From: Pseudanabaenaceae cyanobacterium SKYG29
Lineage (GTDB): Bacteria; Cyanobacteriota; Cyanobacteriia; Pseudanabaenales; Pseudanabaenaceae
Direction of reading: 5' to 3'
Length of the DNA: 64,000 bases
Assembly (NCBI GenBank): GCA_025055675.1
Contig: JANWWT010000001.1
Coordinates: forward strand, 310,001-374,000
Shown here in pieces: positions 35,887 through 45,054 of the stretch. The notes below the pieces were generated by a model. It made no database searches. It was not told the DNA's origin and saw only the letters and a program-made list of their open reading frames with translations. The position numbers were made by a program, and so were the translations under genes. Numbering within the stretch: the first letter of the stretch is position 1; each line of letters opens with the position of its first letter.

Positions 35887-37641
35887 CTACTGTCTCTGGG
35901 CGTAGGCATTAATAATTTCTGCCACGATCGGTCCTGCTACGGCACTCCCCCCTTTGCCTGCATTTTCCACAAACACAGTCACGACGATCTGGGGATTAGC
36001 CACAGGGGCATAGGCTGTAAACCAAGCATGGGTAGGACGGGGTGGGTCTTCTGCTGTGCCGGATTTGCCCGCAAAGGGTATGACTGTACTTAAACCCGCG
36101 CCTGTCCCAAAGGTAGTAACTGCTTCTAGTCCCCGCCTGACTACCTCGATCGTAGTAGGTTGCAGACCGATGGGTTGTTTGTGGGGGGGTGTAGTTTTAT
36201 CTAGCAACAGGTGAGGACGGACTCGGTAGCCCCCGTTAGCAATTGCTGCAGTCACCACTGCCATTTGGAGTACGGTTGCCTGTAAATCCCCTTGACCAAT
36301 GGATAGGTTAACCGTATCCCCTATGTACCAAGGTTCCCGCAGTAGTTCCCATTTCCACTGGGGTGTGGGCAATAGTCCCTCCGCTTCCTCCCGCGCTAAC
36401 TCTATCCCTGAAGGCTCCCCTAACCCCAGGCGCTGGCACCACTTGACTAACTCTTCTATGCCAATTGTCATCCCCACCTGGGCAAAAAACGTATTGCTGC
36501 TGTAGGCGAGGGCTTCCGCAAAACCGATCGTGCCAAACCCCGCTTGGTTGTGGTCCCAAAACAGCAATCCCCCCAAATCCAAGTAGGGGTAAGTGGGTAG
36601 GAGGGAAGCAGGCGTAAATTTGCCCGATTCTAAGCCCGCAATGGTCGTGATAATTTTGAAAGTGCTGGCAGGCGGAAAGCCCTGCAACGCGCGGTTGACA
36701 AAGGGTTTATCTTCGGAATTGAGGCGCTCCCAGGTAGCCTGGGAAATGGGAGTGGAGAAAACATTGGGGTCAAAGCTAGGACGGCTGACCATTGCTAGAA
36801 TTTCACCATTGTGGGGGTTGAGGACTACGGCTGCTCCCCTGCCATAACCCAGTGCCCGTTCTGCTGCCTTCTGTAACTCCAAGTCGATCGTCAATTGGAT
36901 GGAGCCGCCGGGAATCGGTGGTTTTTGTCCCAGTACCTGGATGACTCGCTCCATACTGTCCACTTCTACTTGTTGCCCGCCCCAGCTACCACGCAACTTC
37001 TCCTCAAAAGCAAACTCTGCCCCCATCTTGCCAACTATATCCCCTAGGCGATAGCCCTTGTCCTGTCGCTTAGCTAACTCCGAATCCGTGATTTCCCCCG
37101 TGTAGCCCAAGACATGGGCAGCCACATCCCCATTGGGATAATAGCGCACAGCCTCCGGTTCCACTTGGATACCCGGAAATTCACTGCTGTGTTCTGCCAG
37201 GTAGGTAATGAGACGGGGGCTAATATTACTAGCAATTTTCACCAAGTTAGGGGATTGATAGCCTGCCTGGGCAATTTTTTGGCGAATTTCCCTGCTGGGC
37301 ATACCTGTCACTTGTGCCAATTTTTCAATGATTGGCTGCCACTGGAGTTCGGTTTGGGCAATAGGCCAGGCATAGATGGCGTAAGCAAGGCGATTAGTAG
37401 CTAGGATACGACTATGGCGGTCATAGATTCTGCCTCGTTCCGGTGGCTTGGGAATCAAACGAATACGATTGTTTTCCGCCAGTTGACGGTTGTAGCTGCC
37501 AGTAATGAGTTGCAAATAGACTAAACGACCACCGATCGCTCCCCACAGTAGCACAACCATGACACCCAGGAACACGTAAGCCCGCGCTCCCCTACCAACT
37601 GTACGCTCTTGGTCAGTGGCGATTTTGGTGAAAGATGCCAT
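35887..37641 (-). CDS. mrdA: penicillin-binding protein 2 (class B transpeptidase)
   Basis: Class B PBP of the elongation type, which cross-links peptidoglycan in the periplasm. N-terminal membrane anchor (about residues 20-45, AYVFLGVMVVLLWGAIGGRL), PBP dimerisation domain (RGRIYDRHSRILATN), and transpeptidase domain with SxxK in PPASTFKI, SxN in YSSNTFF and KSG in FAGKSGTAED. Length is 584 residues. Start ATG at 37641. No rodA gene is beside it in the window. A second class B PBP (FtsI) is at 43242; the PBP2 assignment rests on the longer pedestal and YVF/GRLVYLQL start and is not certain. Confidence 0.88.
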   Translation of the reverse strand: MASFTKIATDQERTVGRGARAYVFLGVMVVLLWGAIGGRLVYLQLITGSYNRQLAENNRIRLIPKPPERGRIYDRHSRILATNRLAYAIYAWPIAQTELQWQPIIEKLAQVTGMPSREIRQKIAQAGYQSPNLVKIASNISPRLITYLAEHSSEFPGIQVEPEAVRYYPNGDVAAHVLGYTGEITDSELAKRQDKGYRLGDIVGKMGAEFAFEEKLRGSWGGQQVEVDSMERVIQVLGQKPPIPGGSIQLTIDLELQKAAERALGYGRGAAVVLNPHNGEILAMVSRPSFDPNVFSTPISQATWERLNSEDKPFVNRALQGFPPASTFKIITTIAGLESGKFTPASLLPTYPYLDLGGLLFWDHNQAGFGTIGFAEALAYSSNTFFAQVGMTIGIEELVKWCQRLGLGEPSGIELAREEAEGLLPTPQWKWELLREPWYIGDTVNLSIGQGDLQATVLQMAVVTAAIANGGYRVRPHLLLDKTTPPHKQPIGLQPTTIEVVRRGLEAVTTFGTGAGLSTVIPFAGKSGTAEDPPRPTHAWFTAYAPVANPQIVVTVFVENAGKGGSAVAGPIVAEIINAYAQRQ

Positions 37642-37672
37642 ACTAAAATATGTCCTATAGATTCAGCTTAGC

Positions 37673-37990
37673 GTGAAACACGACTGGGACGATTTGCAGC
37701 AACAACTAAGGCAGGTGGAAGCAGAACTGGCAGCAGTTAAAACCCGCCTGGCTACGGTCATGGCAGGAGAGCAGGAGCAGGAAGAACTAGAACAAAGATT
37801 AACTAGTTTGTCTCCCCAGTTGAAGGCAGAGATTAAAGAGATAACCGATCGGATTGCTGCCATCGAAATTGAGATTGAAAGCCGTTTATTTAACTGGGGT
37901 GCCCTCAAGGAAGTGTTTTGGCTAGTTGTGCGGTTTACAGGACTGGGGATTGTCATTGGTGTCATGCTGCAAAGATGTGCTGGTTGTTGA
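37673..37990 (+). CDS. coiled-coil protein with C-terminal membrane helix
   Basis: 105 residues: a long amphipathic coiled coil (about 5-70, QLRQVEAELAAVKTRLATV) and a C-terminal membrane helix (about 82-100, VRFTGLGIVIGVMLQRC) ending CAGC. Start codon is GTG at 37673. It resembles small uncharacterised cyanobacterial proteins; no function can be given. It is divergent from PBP2 and its last 29 bp overlap the convergent ruvC. Confidence 0.65.
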   Translation: MKHDWDDLQQQLRQVEAELAAVKTRLATVMAGEQEQEELEQRLTSLSPQLKAEIKEITDRIAAIEIEIESRLFNWGALKEVFWLVVRFTGLGIVIGVMLQRCAGC

Positions 37991-38447
37991 AGTAACAAGT
38001 TAAAGCAATGGCAAGGGCATCAGCACAGTCATCGGGACGGGGAATCCGATCGAGGTGGAGTTCTCGTACTACTGCTGCTTGCACTTCTGTTTTACTTGCT
38101 TGTCCTGCCCCTGTGAGAGCTAATTTGACTTGGGGGGGAGAATATTCTTGGGGGGTAATCCCCCTTTGCGCTAAAGCCAATAATATTACACCTCTCGCTT
38201 GGGCAATGGGAATCAGGTTCCCCATGCGGTAGAAAAATAATTTTTCCATGCTTACCATCCCAGGTTGTGTTTGCGCTAATAATGCCTGTACATCAGTGTA
38301 GAGAACCGCTAAACGATCGCCAATCGTTAAATCTTTATCGGTCTGAATAATGCCATAGTCCAGTAAATGGGGTGTAGAGTTATTTTCTATGGCAATCAAG
38401 CCAAATCCCGTAGTAGCAATACCAGGGTCTAAGCCCAATATTTTCAT
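37962..38447 (-). CDS. ruvC: Holliday junction resolvase RuvC
   Basis: Endonuclease that resolves Holliday junctions. Acidic catalytic residues are visible in ILGLDPG (Asp near residue 6), MEKLFF (Glu) and PDDCADALAIAL (two Asp). Length is 161 residues from ATG 38447, which gives the usual MKILGLDPG start; an ATG at 38465 would add six residues and neither has a clear ribosome-binding site. Overlaps the convergent coiled-coil gene by 29 bp. Confidence 0.94.
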   Translation of the reverse strand: MKILGLDPGIATTGFGLIAIENNSTPHLLDYGIIQTDKDLTIGDRLAVLYTDVQALLAQTQPGMVSMEKLFFYRMGNLIPIAQARGVILLALAQRGITPQEYSPPQVKLALTGAGQASKTEVQAAVVRELHLDRIPRPDDCADALAIALTCYFNNQHIFAA

Positions 38448-38530
38448 GGGTAATTGATCAACCATGGTCGGAAACAGTTTAACAAGTGTTCAGCTCCTGT
38501 GGTAAGATTGAGCAAATAAGGGGAAGAGTT

Positions 38531-38863
38531 ATGACAGAAGATACTGAAAAAATTCTCAGGGCGCTGGCAGAATTCAAAACTGAAGTGAGGGCGGATATAG
38601 AAGCTTTCAAGTCTGAGGTCAGAGCGGATATAGAGGCTTTCAAGTCTGAAGTGAGAGGGGATATTAAAAGTCTCTCCGATCGTTTAGATACAGAAGTGAA
38701 GCGATGGGATGAACGCTTTTTCCAACTGAGCAAAGATACCTTAGTTTTTACGCGCACTGTGATTACCACCGCTGCCATTGTGGCTGTTTTGACTCCCATT
38801 ATCTTAAAACTAGTAGATTCGCCTTTATTTACTAAGGCAATTGGGAAATTACTAGGAGAATAA
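38531..38863 (+). CDS. coiled-coil protein with 11-residue repeats and C-terminal helix
   Basis: About 110 residues. Three tandem 11-residue units (FKTEVRADIEA, FKSEVRADIEA, FKSEVRGDIKS) make a right-handed-type coiled coil, followed by LSDRLDTEVKRWDERFF and a membrane helix (about residues 73-93, TRTVITTAAIVAVLTPIIL). Similar proteins are found in many cyanobacteria in varying repeat numbers. The ATG at 38531 is chosen because a GGGGAAGAG tract precedes it. Tail to tail with the pentapeptide protein, no gap. Function unknown. Confidence 0.7.
   Translation: MTEDTEKILRALAEFKTEVRADIEAFKSEVRADIEAFKSEVRGDIKSLSDRLDTEVKRWDERFFQLSKDTLVFTRTVITTAAIVAVLTPIILKLVDSPLFTKAIGKLLGE
38571..38669 (+). repeat. 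three 33-bp tandem repeats
   Basis: Three in-frame copies of a 33-bp unit inside the coiled-coil gene, the second and third nearly identical (CTTTCAAGTCTGA recurs at 38604 and 38637). They encode the 11-residue repeats and could change number by slippage. Confidence 0.8.
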
Positions 38864-39679
38864 CTAACGCATGAGGAACGGTAACAAAATAGAACCTAGG
38901 GAAGTAAACAGACCACTGAGGGGATGATTTTCTGGTTTAATTTCTTGGGGTGGGTTTTGTATGGTGAAAGCCAGTTGTTGTGCTAGTTTTGCTCCCTCCG
39001 GATTGTTTTGCCCTTGAAACAGAATTTCCGCTTGTTTGGCATCCTCTAGGGCACCGGCTAAATCCCGTAAAGACTGTTTCGCTAGTGCTCTGCCCATGTA
39101 GGCGGGGGCAAATTTGGGATCAAGGGTGATCGCACGATTGAAATTCTCGATCGCTCCTTTGGGGTTCTGCCTGCGTCCTTCTTCCATACCCCAGATGTAA
39201 AATTCCTCTGCTTTGAGGGCATAGAGGGGAATATCAACGGCTCCCCGCACATAGGCATTGCGCAAATCCACGCCCGTCAAGTTAGCACCAGTGAGAATGG
39301 CTTGCCGCAGGTCAGTCTGGGCAAAAATCGCTCCCTCTAGGTTTGCTCCAGTCAAATTAGCGCCCCCCAAATCCGTTTGGGTAAGATTCGCCCCCCGTAG
39401 GTCTGCCCCAGTTAAATCGGCACCGAACAGAGAAGCACGGCTGAGGTTAGCCCTTTGCAGGTTTGCTCCCCGTAGGTTACTCCTAGCAAGATTGGCATCC
39501 GTGAGGTCACTGCCAGTCGCGTCAATACGGCTGAGGTCACTTTGTACTAAACCCGATCGGGTGAGGTCGCATCTTTGACATTGCCGCGTCGTGAGCAGTT
39601 GATTGAGGTGCTGCAGATTTTCTGCTCCCACTGCCAGGGGTAATGCCACTAGGGTCAACAGTGTCCAACCTTTTGCCAT
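38864..39679 (-). CDS. pentapeptide-repeat protein with TPR region
   Basis: Exported protein of 271 residues. Signal peptide (MAKGWTLLTLVALPLAVGAE), a CQRC pair, then about 20 pentapeptide repeats of the A(D/N)Lxx type (residues about 38-145, e.g. ADLTGADLRGANL) that form a right-handed beta-helix, and then TPR-like helices (AIENFNRAITLDPKFAPAYM). The last residues are hydrophobic. Likely periplasmic or thylakoid-lumenal; such proteins are frequent in cyanobacteria and mostly uncharacterised. Starts about 40 bp before the glmU stop on the same strand. Confidence 0.82.
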   Translation of the reverse strand: MAKGWTLLTLVALPLAVGAENLQHLNQLLTTRQCQRCDLTRSGLVQSDLSRIDATGSDLTDANLARSNLRGANLQRANLSRASLFGADLTGADLRGANLTQTDLGGANLTGANLEGAIFAQTDLRQAILTGANLTGVDLRNAYVRGAVDIPLYALKAEEFYIWGMEEGRRQNPKGAIENFNRAITLDPKFAPAYMGRALAKQSLRDLAGALEDAKQAEILFQGQNNPEGAKLAQQLAFTIQNPPQEIKPENHPLSGLFTSLGSILLPFLMR

Positions 39680-39717
39680 AGCCTCTCCTCAGTTTTTTTC
39701 ACCTTACCACAGGACGA

Positions 39718-41094
39718 TTACTTGACAGCATTTGTTGCCCGCTTACGCCCCTCACAGTCGTAGTAGTCGGCTTTAATCTCTGCCCGCACTCTGCCAATTA
39801 CCAGGGAGTTGGGGGGAACATCTTGATCGACTACTGTACCAGCGGCAATTGTAGTGTTGTCCGCCACTTGGACGGGAGCAATAAGCACACTGTGGCAGCC
39901 TGTCTTCACCCGATCGCCCATGACTGTGGGATGTTTGGCAAAACCATCATAGTTAGCAGTGATCGTGCCTGCCCCAATGTTGACCTGGGAACCGATCGTG
40001 GCATCACCGAGATAGCTCAAATGGGCTGCATTAGTGTGGTGACCTGTAGTGGTGTGTTTCAGTTCGACAAAGTTGCCAATGCGACAGTGAGCGCCTACCT
40101 GGGAGTAACCGCGAATGTGGGCAAAAGGACCAACGCGACAGTTATCCCCGATCGTGCTTTCCATTACCACGGAATAACGGACTTCACAGTTGTGCCCGAT
40201 GTGACTGTTTTGGATCAATGAATTGGGACCAACAATAGTATCAGCCCCGATGTAGGTTTTACCCCGCAGATGGGTATGGGGTTCGATCGTGACATTGGCT
40301 TCTAATTGCACATCATCTTCGATCGTAATAGTCTCGGGACAGAGCATGGTGACCCCTGCTTCCATCCACTTCTGACGCAGGCGCTTCTGCAGTACCTCGT
40401 AGGCATAGGCGAGTTGTTGGCGGTCATTAATTCCTAGACTTTCTTCATAGTCCTCCACATCTAGGGCATAGACCGCGGGCATGTAGTGAAAAACCTCTGT
40501 GAGATAGTATTCCTTCTGGTCGTTGTTAGTGGTCAATTTGGGCAGTGCTTGGGTGAGAATTTGCCAATTAAAACAATAGACACCGGCGTTGACGCGCCGA
40601 TTTTGGCGTTGGGCATTGGTACAGTCGCGGTCTTCAATGATGCACTCAATGCGATTCTCTGCGTCACAAAACACCCGTCCATAGCCCTTGGGATCAGGGA
40701 GAAATGCTGTCAATACCGTCGCATCTGCCTGGCGCTCCCTATGTACCCGCAACAGCTGTTGCACCGTCTCTTGGCGTAGGAGCGGACTATCCCCAGTCAA
40801 TACCACTAGGTCACCTGTAAAAGACTGTAAATGGGGGAGGAGTTGCTGGATGGCATGTCCCGTCCCCAGTTGTTCCCGTTGCTCTACAAACTCAATCTGG
40901 GGGTCAGGCAAGGCTGCCCGTACCTGGTCACTGCCATAGCCAACGATGACTAGTTGACGATCGGGTTGCAACGACCTACCAATTGTTAAAACTCGCTCTA
41001 GTAGGGTCTTGCCGGCCAGAGGATGGAGCACTTTGGGAATGTTTGATTTCATGCGCGTACCCTTACCGGCGGCAAGAATGGCAATTGCCAACAT
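39718..41094 (-). CDS. glmU: bifunctional GlcNAc-1-P uridyltransferase / GlcN-1-P acetyltransferase
   Basis: Makes UDP-GlcNAc for peptidoglycan and lipid A. Residues 1-230 are the uridyltransferase (AILAAGKGTRMKSNIPKVLH, LTGDSPLL, NAGVYCFNW); the rest is the left-handed beta-helix acetyltransferase (IGDNCRVGPFAHIRG, the catalytic His in ELKHTTTG, NIGAGTITANYDG). Length is 458 residues, normal. Start ATG at 41094; 35 bp from the divergent SIMPL gene. Confidence 0.97.
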   Translation of the reverse strand: MLAIAILAAGKGTRMKSNIPKVLHPLAGKTLLERVLTIGRSLQPDRQLVIVGYGSDQVRAALPDPQIEFVEQREQLGTGHAIQQLLPHLQSFTGDLVVLTGDSPLLRQETVQQLLRVHRERQADATVLTAFLPDPKGYGRVFCDAENRIECIIEDRDCTNAQRQNRRVNAGVYCFNWQILTQALPKLTTNNDQKEYYLTEVFHYMPAVYALDVEDYEESLGINDRQQLAYAYEVLQKRLRQKWMEAGVTMLCPETITIEDDVQLEANVTIEPHTHLRGKTYIGADTIVGPNSLIQNSHIGHNCEVRYSVVMESTIGDNCRVGPFAHIRGYSQVGAHCRIGNFVELKHTTTGHHTNAAHLSYLGDATIGSQVNIGAGTITANYDGFAKHPTVMGDRVKTGCHSVLIAPVQVADNTTIAAGTVVDQDVPPNSLVIGRVRAEIKADYYDCEGRKRATNAVK

Positions 41095-41129
41095 AGACTT
41101 CTCCTGACTGTGGGCAGACCTGTATAATT

Positions 41130-41888
41130 ATGCAAACAAATGCCCAAATTTCTATGGAAAAAAATCCGAACTTTCCCCAATTATTTGCGGGGATGGCAGT
41201 CCTGGGGGCATCAGTAGTGGTGGCAAGCACGATCGCAGGAGTGGCGATTACCCGCCTCAGGTCACAGGATGTCCTAACGGTAATTGGTTCGGCTAAACGT
41301 CCCATTCGCTCTGATTATGTGGTGTGGCGCAGTAGTGTCACTGCCCAGCAGCCCACCTTGCGTTCTGCCTACCAAGAGTTGAAGAGCTATAGCGATCGAG
41401 TGTTATTTTATCTAGGCAGTCAAGGGATTCCAAGTGAGGCTGTCAGCTTAAGTGCGGTGAATACAGAGACGATTTATGAAACCATTAACGGCGTTTCCAC
41501 GGGTAAGGTGCAGTCCTACCGCTTGACTCAAAGTTTTACTGTCAGCAGTAGTGATGTTGATGGTATCACCAGGTTGGTACAAACCAGTGGGGAATTGATC
41601 AGCGAGGGTGTCCCCTTTAGCTCGGAAGCCCCTGAATATGTTTACACTAAACTCAGTGACCTGCGGGTGGAGATGTTGGCGGCAGCTACTGAGGATGCTA
41701 AACGGAGAGCAGAAGCTATCCTCAAGGTCACAGGTAGACGACCGGGGGCTATTAGGGCAGCGGAAACGGATGTCTTCCAAATTACTCGCCGTTTTTCCAC
41801 GGAAGTCAGCAATATGGGCAGTTACGATACTTCCACAATTGATAAGGACATTACTGCTGTTGTGGCAATCACCTTTAGTGTGGAATAG
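41130..41888 (+). CDS. SIMPL (DUF541) domain protein
   Basis: Membrane-anchored or exported protein of 252 residues. A hydrophobic N-terminal segment (about 20-42, LFAGMAVLGASVVVASTIAG) precedes the SIMPL domain (LTVIGSAKRPIRSDYV, VLFYLGSQGIPSEAV, SYRLTQSFTVSSSDVDGI, AATEDAKRRAEAIL). SIMPL proteins are periplasmic and of unclear function. Start ATG at 41130; ATG at 41154 is possible. Precedes murD by 2 bp, so the two share a transcript. Confidence 0.87.
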   Translation: MQTNAQISMEKNPNFPQLFAGMAVLGASVVVASTIAGVAITRLRSQDVLTVIGSAKRPIRSDYVVWRSSVTAQQPTLRSAYQELKSYSDRVLFYLGSQGIPSEAVSLSAVNTETIYETINGVSTGKVQSYRLTQSFTVSSSDVDGITRLVQTSGELISEGVPFSSEAPEYVYTKLSDLRVEMLAAATEDAKRRAEAILKVTGRRPGAIRAAETDVFQITRRFSTEVSNMGSYDTSTIDKDITAVVAITFSVE

Positions 41889-41890
41889 GC

Positions 41891-43249
41891 ATGGACAAAA
41901 AGGCAATTGTATGGGGCTTGGGCAAGTCGGGATTAGCTAGTGCCTGCCTATTACAGCACAAGGGATGGCAAGTGCGGGTCTATGACCACAATCAGGGTGG
42001 GGAATTGACCGATCGGCAACAACAACTGAGCAAGCTTGGCATAGAGGTATACCTAGGTCAGGATTTTACTCCAGCAGATTTGGTGGCTTGGTCACCCCAA
42101 ATAGTGATAGTGAGCCCGGGGATTGCCTGGGACCACCCCCTTCTAAGAGCAGCGAGAGCAGAGGGTATTAACACGATCGGGGAAGTAGAGTTAGGTTGGC
42201 AGTATCTCAGTCATGTACCCTGGGTAGGGATTACGGGAACAAACGGCAAAAGTACTACCACCGCCCTGATCAGTGCTATCTTTCAGACTGCAGGTTACTA
42301 TGCCCCCGCCTGTGGCAATATTGGGCTGCCCATCTGTCAGGTGGCTCTTACACCCCCCGCTTGGGTGATTGCGGAACTGAGTAGCTATCAAATTGAAGCA
42401 GCCCCTAGTGTGTGCCCCCAAATTGGTGTCTGGACTACATTCACTCCCGATCACCTCAGTCGTCACGGCACGATCGAGCGCTATAGCCAAATCAAAGCCC
42501 AGTTGTTGCACCAATCGCGACAGCAAGTCCTCAATGGCGATGACCCCTACCTCCAACAACAAAGGCAGCAATTCCCCCAAGCAGTTTGGGTTTCCACCGC
42601 CTCGGGAGCCTCGCCGACCGACAGCAATGCCGCTGATGTTTGTATTGCAGGGGAGAGGGTGTATTTTCGGGGTCAGCCGGTTCTCTCCCTTCGGTCTTGG
42701 CGACTCTTGGGGCAGCACAATTTACAAAATCTCCTCCTGGCAGTGGGCACAGCTAGGTTGGCAGGGATTGAGGCGGCGGCGATCGAGCAGGCGGTAGCTA
42801 ATTTTCGGGGTATGCCCCACCGGCTAGAGGTAGTTGCCAACTATCAAGGAGTGCTGTGGATCAATGACAGCAAGGCTACCAACTATGATGCGGCGGAAAC
42901 GGGACTCAAGGCAGTAGATGCGCCTGTATTACTAGTTGCGGGTGGGGAAGCAAAGGCAGGCAATCCCCAACCTTGGCTGCGGTTGATCAAAGATAAAGTG
43001 GCGAGAGTTTTGCTGATTGGCTCAGCAGCAGAATTGTTTAGCCAGCTGTTGACAGAACAGGGATTTACACAGTGGGAGGTGGTGGCAACCCTCGATCGGG
43101 CGGTGGCGGTGGCTGCTGGATTGGTACCGACCCTAGGCATAAAAACTGTATTGTTTTCCCCCGCCTGTGCTAGCTTTGACCAATATCCCAACTTTGAAGT
43201 CAGGGGTGATCACTTTCGGCGGTTAGTGCAGGGGTTAGAACATGACTAA
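41891..43249 (+). CDS. murD: UDP-MurNAc-L-alanine:D-glutamate ligase
   Basis: Cytoplasmic Mur ligase that adds D-Glu. It has an N-terminal Rossmann-like domain (VWGLGKSGLASA), the ATP-binding GITGTNGKSTTT, central HRLEVVANYQGVLWINDSKA with the conserved DSKATN, and a C-terminal domain with SPACASFDQYPNFEVRGD. Length is 452 residues. Start overlaps nothing; ends 8 bp inside the ftsI gene, as in compact cell-wall operons. Confidence 0.97.
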   Translation: MDKKAIVWGLGKSGLASACLLQHKGWQVRVYDHNQGGELTDRQQQLSKLGIEVYLGQDFTPADLVAWSPQIVIVSPGIAWDHPLLRAARAEGINTIGEVELGWQYLSHVPWVGITGTNGKSTTTALISAIFQTAGYYAPACGNIGLPICQVALTPPAWVIAELSSYQIEAAPSVCPQIGVWTTFTPDHLSRHGTIERYSQIKAQLLHQSRQQVLNGDDPYLQQQRQQFPQAVWVSTASGASPTDSNAADVCIAGERVYFRGQPVLSLRSWRLLGQHNLQNLLLAVGTARLAGIEAAAIEQAVANFRGMPHRLEVVANYQGVLWINDSKATNYDAAETGLKAVDAPVLLVAGGEAKAGNPQPWLRLIKDKVARVLLIGSAAELFSQLLTEQGFTQWEVVATLDRAVAVAAGLVPTLGIKTVLFSPACASFDQYPNFEVRGDHFRRLVQGLEHD

Positions 43250-45041
43250 AGCTGGCTTACGTGCCCGCGAGTGGTTACGGACTGTGCGCAGCGATCGGCT
43301 CATGGGAGTCTGGTTGCTGCTCATGTTGGCGACAGGGGGATTGTTTGCCCGTCTATTCTATCTGCAGGTGCATCAGAGTGAGACCTTGCGACAGCGTGCC
43401 CAAACCCAACAAATCTCCTATATTCAACCCTTTGTCCCCCGCCCCACGATCGTCGATCGCCATCAGCAAGTCCTAGCCGTCGATCGTCCTGCCTACGTCC
43501 TATTTGTCCATGGTCATCTCTTACGACAGCCAAAATCAGCCATAGCTAGTGCCCTAGCGCCCTTCCTGACCAAAGATACCGCCACCCTTGCCCAGGCAAT
43601 CCCCGATCGGGGTAGTGTCAAACTGGTGGATGGACTGACGGAAGAGACCGCTAGAGGTATTCGTGCCCTGGGACTAGATGGGGTGGAACTGATGATGGAA
43701 CGGCGGCGCTACTATCCCCAACAGGATTTGGCGGCGGAGGTGGTGGGCTATGTCAATCTCATCGATCACAGAGGCAGGGCAGGGGTGGAGATGGCTTACG
43801 ATCGATGGCTGACCACTAACCTAGAACGCTATCAGGTGCGCCGAGACGGCTTGGGGCGGATCATCCCCCAATCGGTAAAACGACAGGTGCTGTTTAATGA
43901 GCGGACTTTCTTACAACTGACGATCGATCAGCGCACGCAGCGGGTAGCCCGCCAACTGCTGAAAGCGGCAATTGCCAAGTACAATGCCAAGCGGGGGACA
44001 GTCCTGGTCATGGATGCCCAAACGGGGGAGATGCGGGCCCTGGTCACAGAACCCACCTTCGACCCCAACCGCTACTTTGACTATGCCCAAAGACCGGAAG
44101 TGTTCAAAAACTGGGCGGTAACTGACCTCTACGAACCAGGTTCCACCTTCAAACCCATCAATATCGCCATTGCCCTGGAAGGGGGATACATACAACCTGA
44201 CAGCACTTTCTACGATGAAGGAATGCTCACGATCGATGGCTGGCCCGTCGCCAACTTTGACTTTGAGAGCAAGGGACCAGTGGGGGTTCTCACCATCAGT
44301 CAGATTCTGGAACGATCGAGTAACGTGGGGATGGTGCACATCATGGAACAGATGCCCCCAGCGGTGTACTACAGTTGGTTGCAACGACTGGGCTTAGGGC
44401 AACCCTCAGGGATTGACTTGCCCTCGGAGCCAGCGGGAGAGCTAAAAAGTCAGGCACAATTTACCACCTATCGCATTGAAGCCGCTACTACAGCCTTTGG
44501 GCAGGGCTTTTCCCTCACACCAATTCAGATGTTGCAATTGCATGGTATTCTCGCTAGTGGCGGTAAAATTCTCACCCCCCATGTAGTCAAAGGGCTTTTT
44601 AACGAAGAGGGAGAGTTATTGTATCGTTACCCCCTGCCTGAACCCCGTCAAGTCCTTTCCCCTACAACAACTGTGCAAGTCCTAAAGATGATGGAAGCGG
44701 TGGTAGAAAAGGGTACAGGGCAAGCGGCGCGCATTCCTGGCTATCGGTTAGGGGGTAAGACAGGGACAGCGCAAAAAGCCGATGAACGGGGGGGTTATGC
44801 TAATGCCAAAATTACCAGCTTTGTAGGGATTTTCCCTACCACTGCCCCTCGCTATGTGGTGATGGCTGTGATCGATGAACCTCTAGGTGATGATGCCTTT
44901 GGTTCCACGGTGGCTGCACCGATCGTCAAGGGCGTAATTGCAGACTTGATTGCTGCCGACAAAATTCCCCCCTCCCACCCTGAAGAGTTATTGCAGAAAG
45001 CCTCCCCTCAAACGCCAAATCAAAACACTAGGGCAGATTAG
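43242..45041 (+). CDS. ftsI: division-type penicillin-binding protein FtsI (PBP3)
   Basis: Class B transpeptidase, 599 residues. One N-terminal helix (about 18-40, LMGVWLLLMLATGGLFARL), the pedestal domain (TIVDRHQQVLAVDRPAY), and the transpeptidase domain with SxxK in EPGSTFKP, SxN in RSSNVGMV and KTG in LGGKTGTAQK. The KTGTAQ sequence and position behind murD favour the septal enzyme. Overlaps murD by 8 bp. The C-terminus is a Pro/Gln-rich tail. Confidence 0.92.
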   Translation: MTKAGLRAREWLRTVRSDRLMGVWLLLMLATGGLFARLFYLQVHQSETLRQRAQTQQISYIQPFVPRPTIVDRHQQVLAVDRPAYVLFVHGHLLRQPKSAIASALAPFLTKDTATLAQAIPDRGSVKLVDGLTEETARGIRALGLDGVELMMERRRYYPQQDLAAEVVGYVNLIDHRGRAGVEMAYDRWLTTNLERYQVRRDGLGRIIPQSVKRQVLFNERTFLQLTIDQRTQRVARQLLKAAIAKYNAKRGTVLVMDAQTGEMRALVTEPTFDPNRYFDYAQRPEVFKNWAVTDLYEPGSTFKPINIAIALEGGYIQPDSTFYDEGMLTIDGWPVANFDFESKGPVGVLTISQILERSSNVGMVHIMEQMPPAVYYSWLQRLGLGQPSGIDLPSEPAGELKSQAQFTTYRIEAATTAFGQGFSLTPIQMLQLHGILASGGKILTPHVVKGLFNEEGELLYRYPLPEPRQVLSPTTTVQVLKMMEAVVEKGTGQAARIPGYRLGGKTGTAQKADERGGYANAKITSFVGIFPTTAPRYVVMAVIDEPLGDDAFGSTVAAPIVKGVIADLIAADKIPPSHPEELLQKASPQTPNQNTRAD

Positions 45042-45054
45042 CTAGATTCCCGCT

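Noticed and set aside
35496-35909. 137-aa minus-strand frame across frp end and the empty region
   Set aside because: Runs antisense through conserved frp codons and resembles nothing known. Kept only as part of the unexplained region.
38571-38669. 33-bp tandem repeats as a possible CRISPR or iteron
   Set aside because: They code for 11-residue coiled-coil units and have no spacers; no replication gene is near.
41448-41906. 152-aa minus-strand frame opposite the SIMPL gene
   Set aside because: Antisense to a clear SIMPL domain, with scattered Cys/Ser and no recognisable domain.
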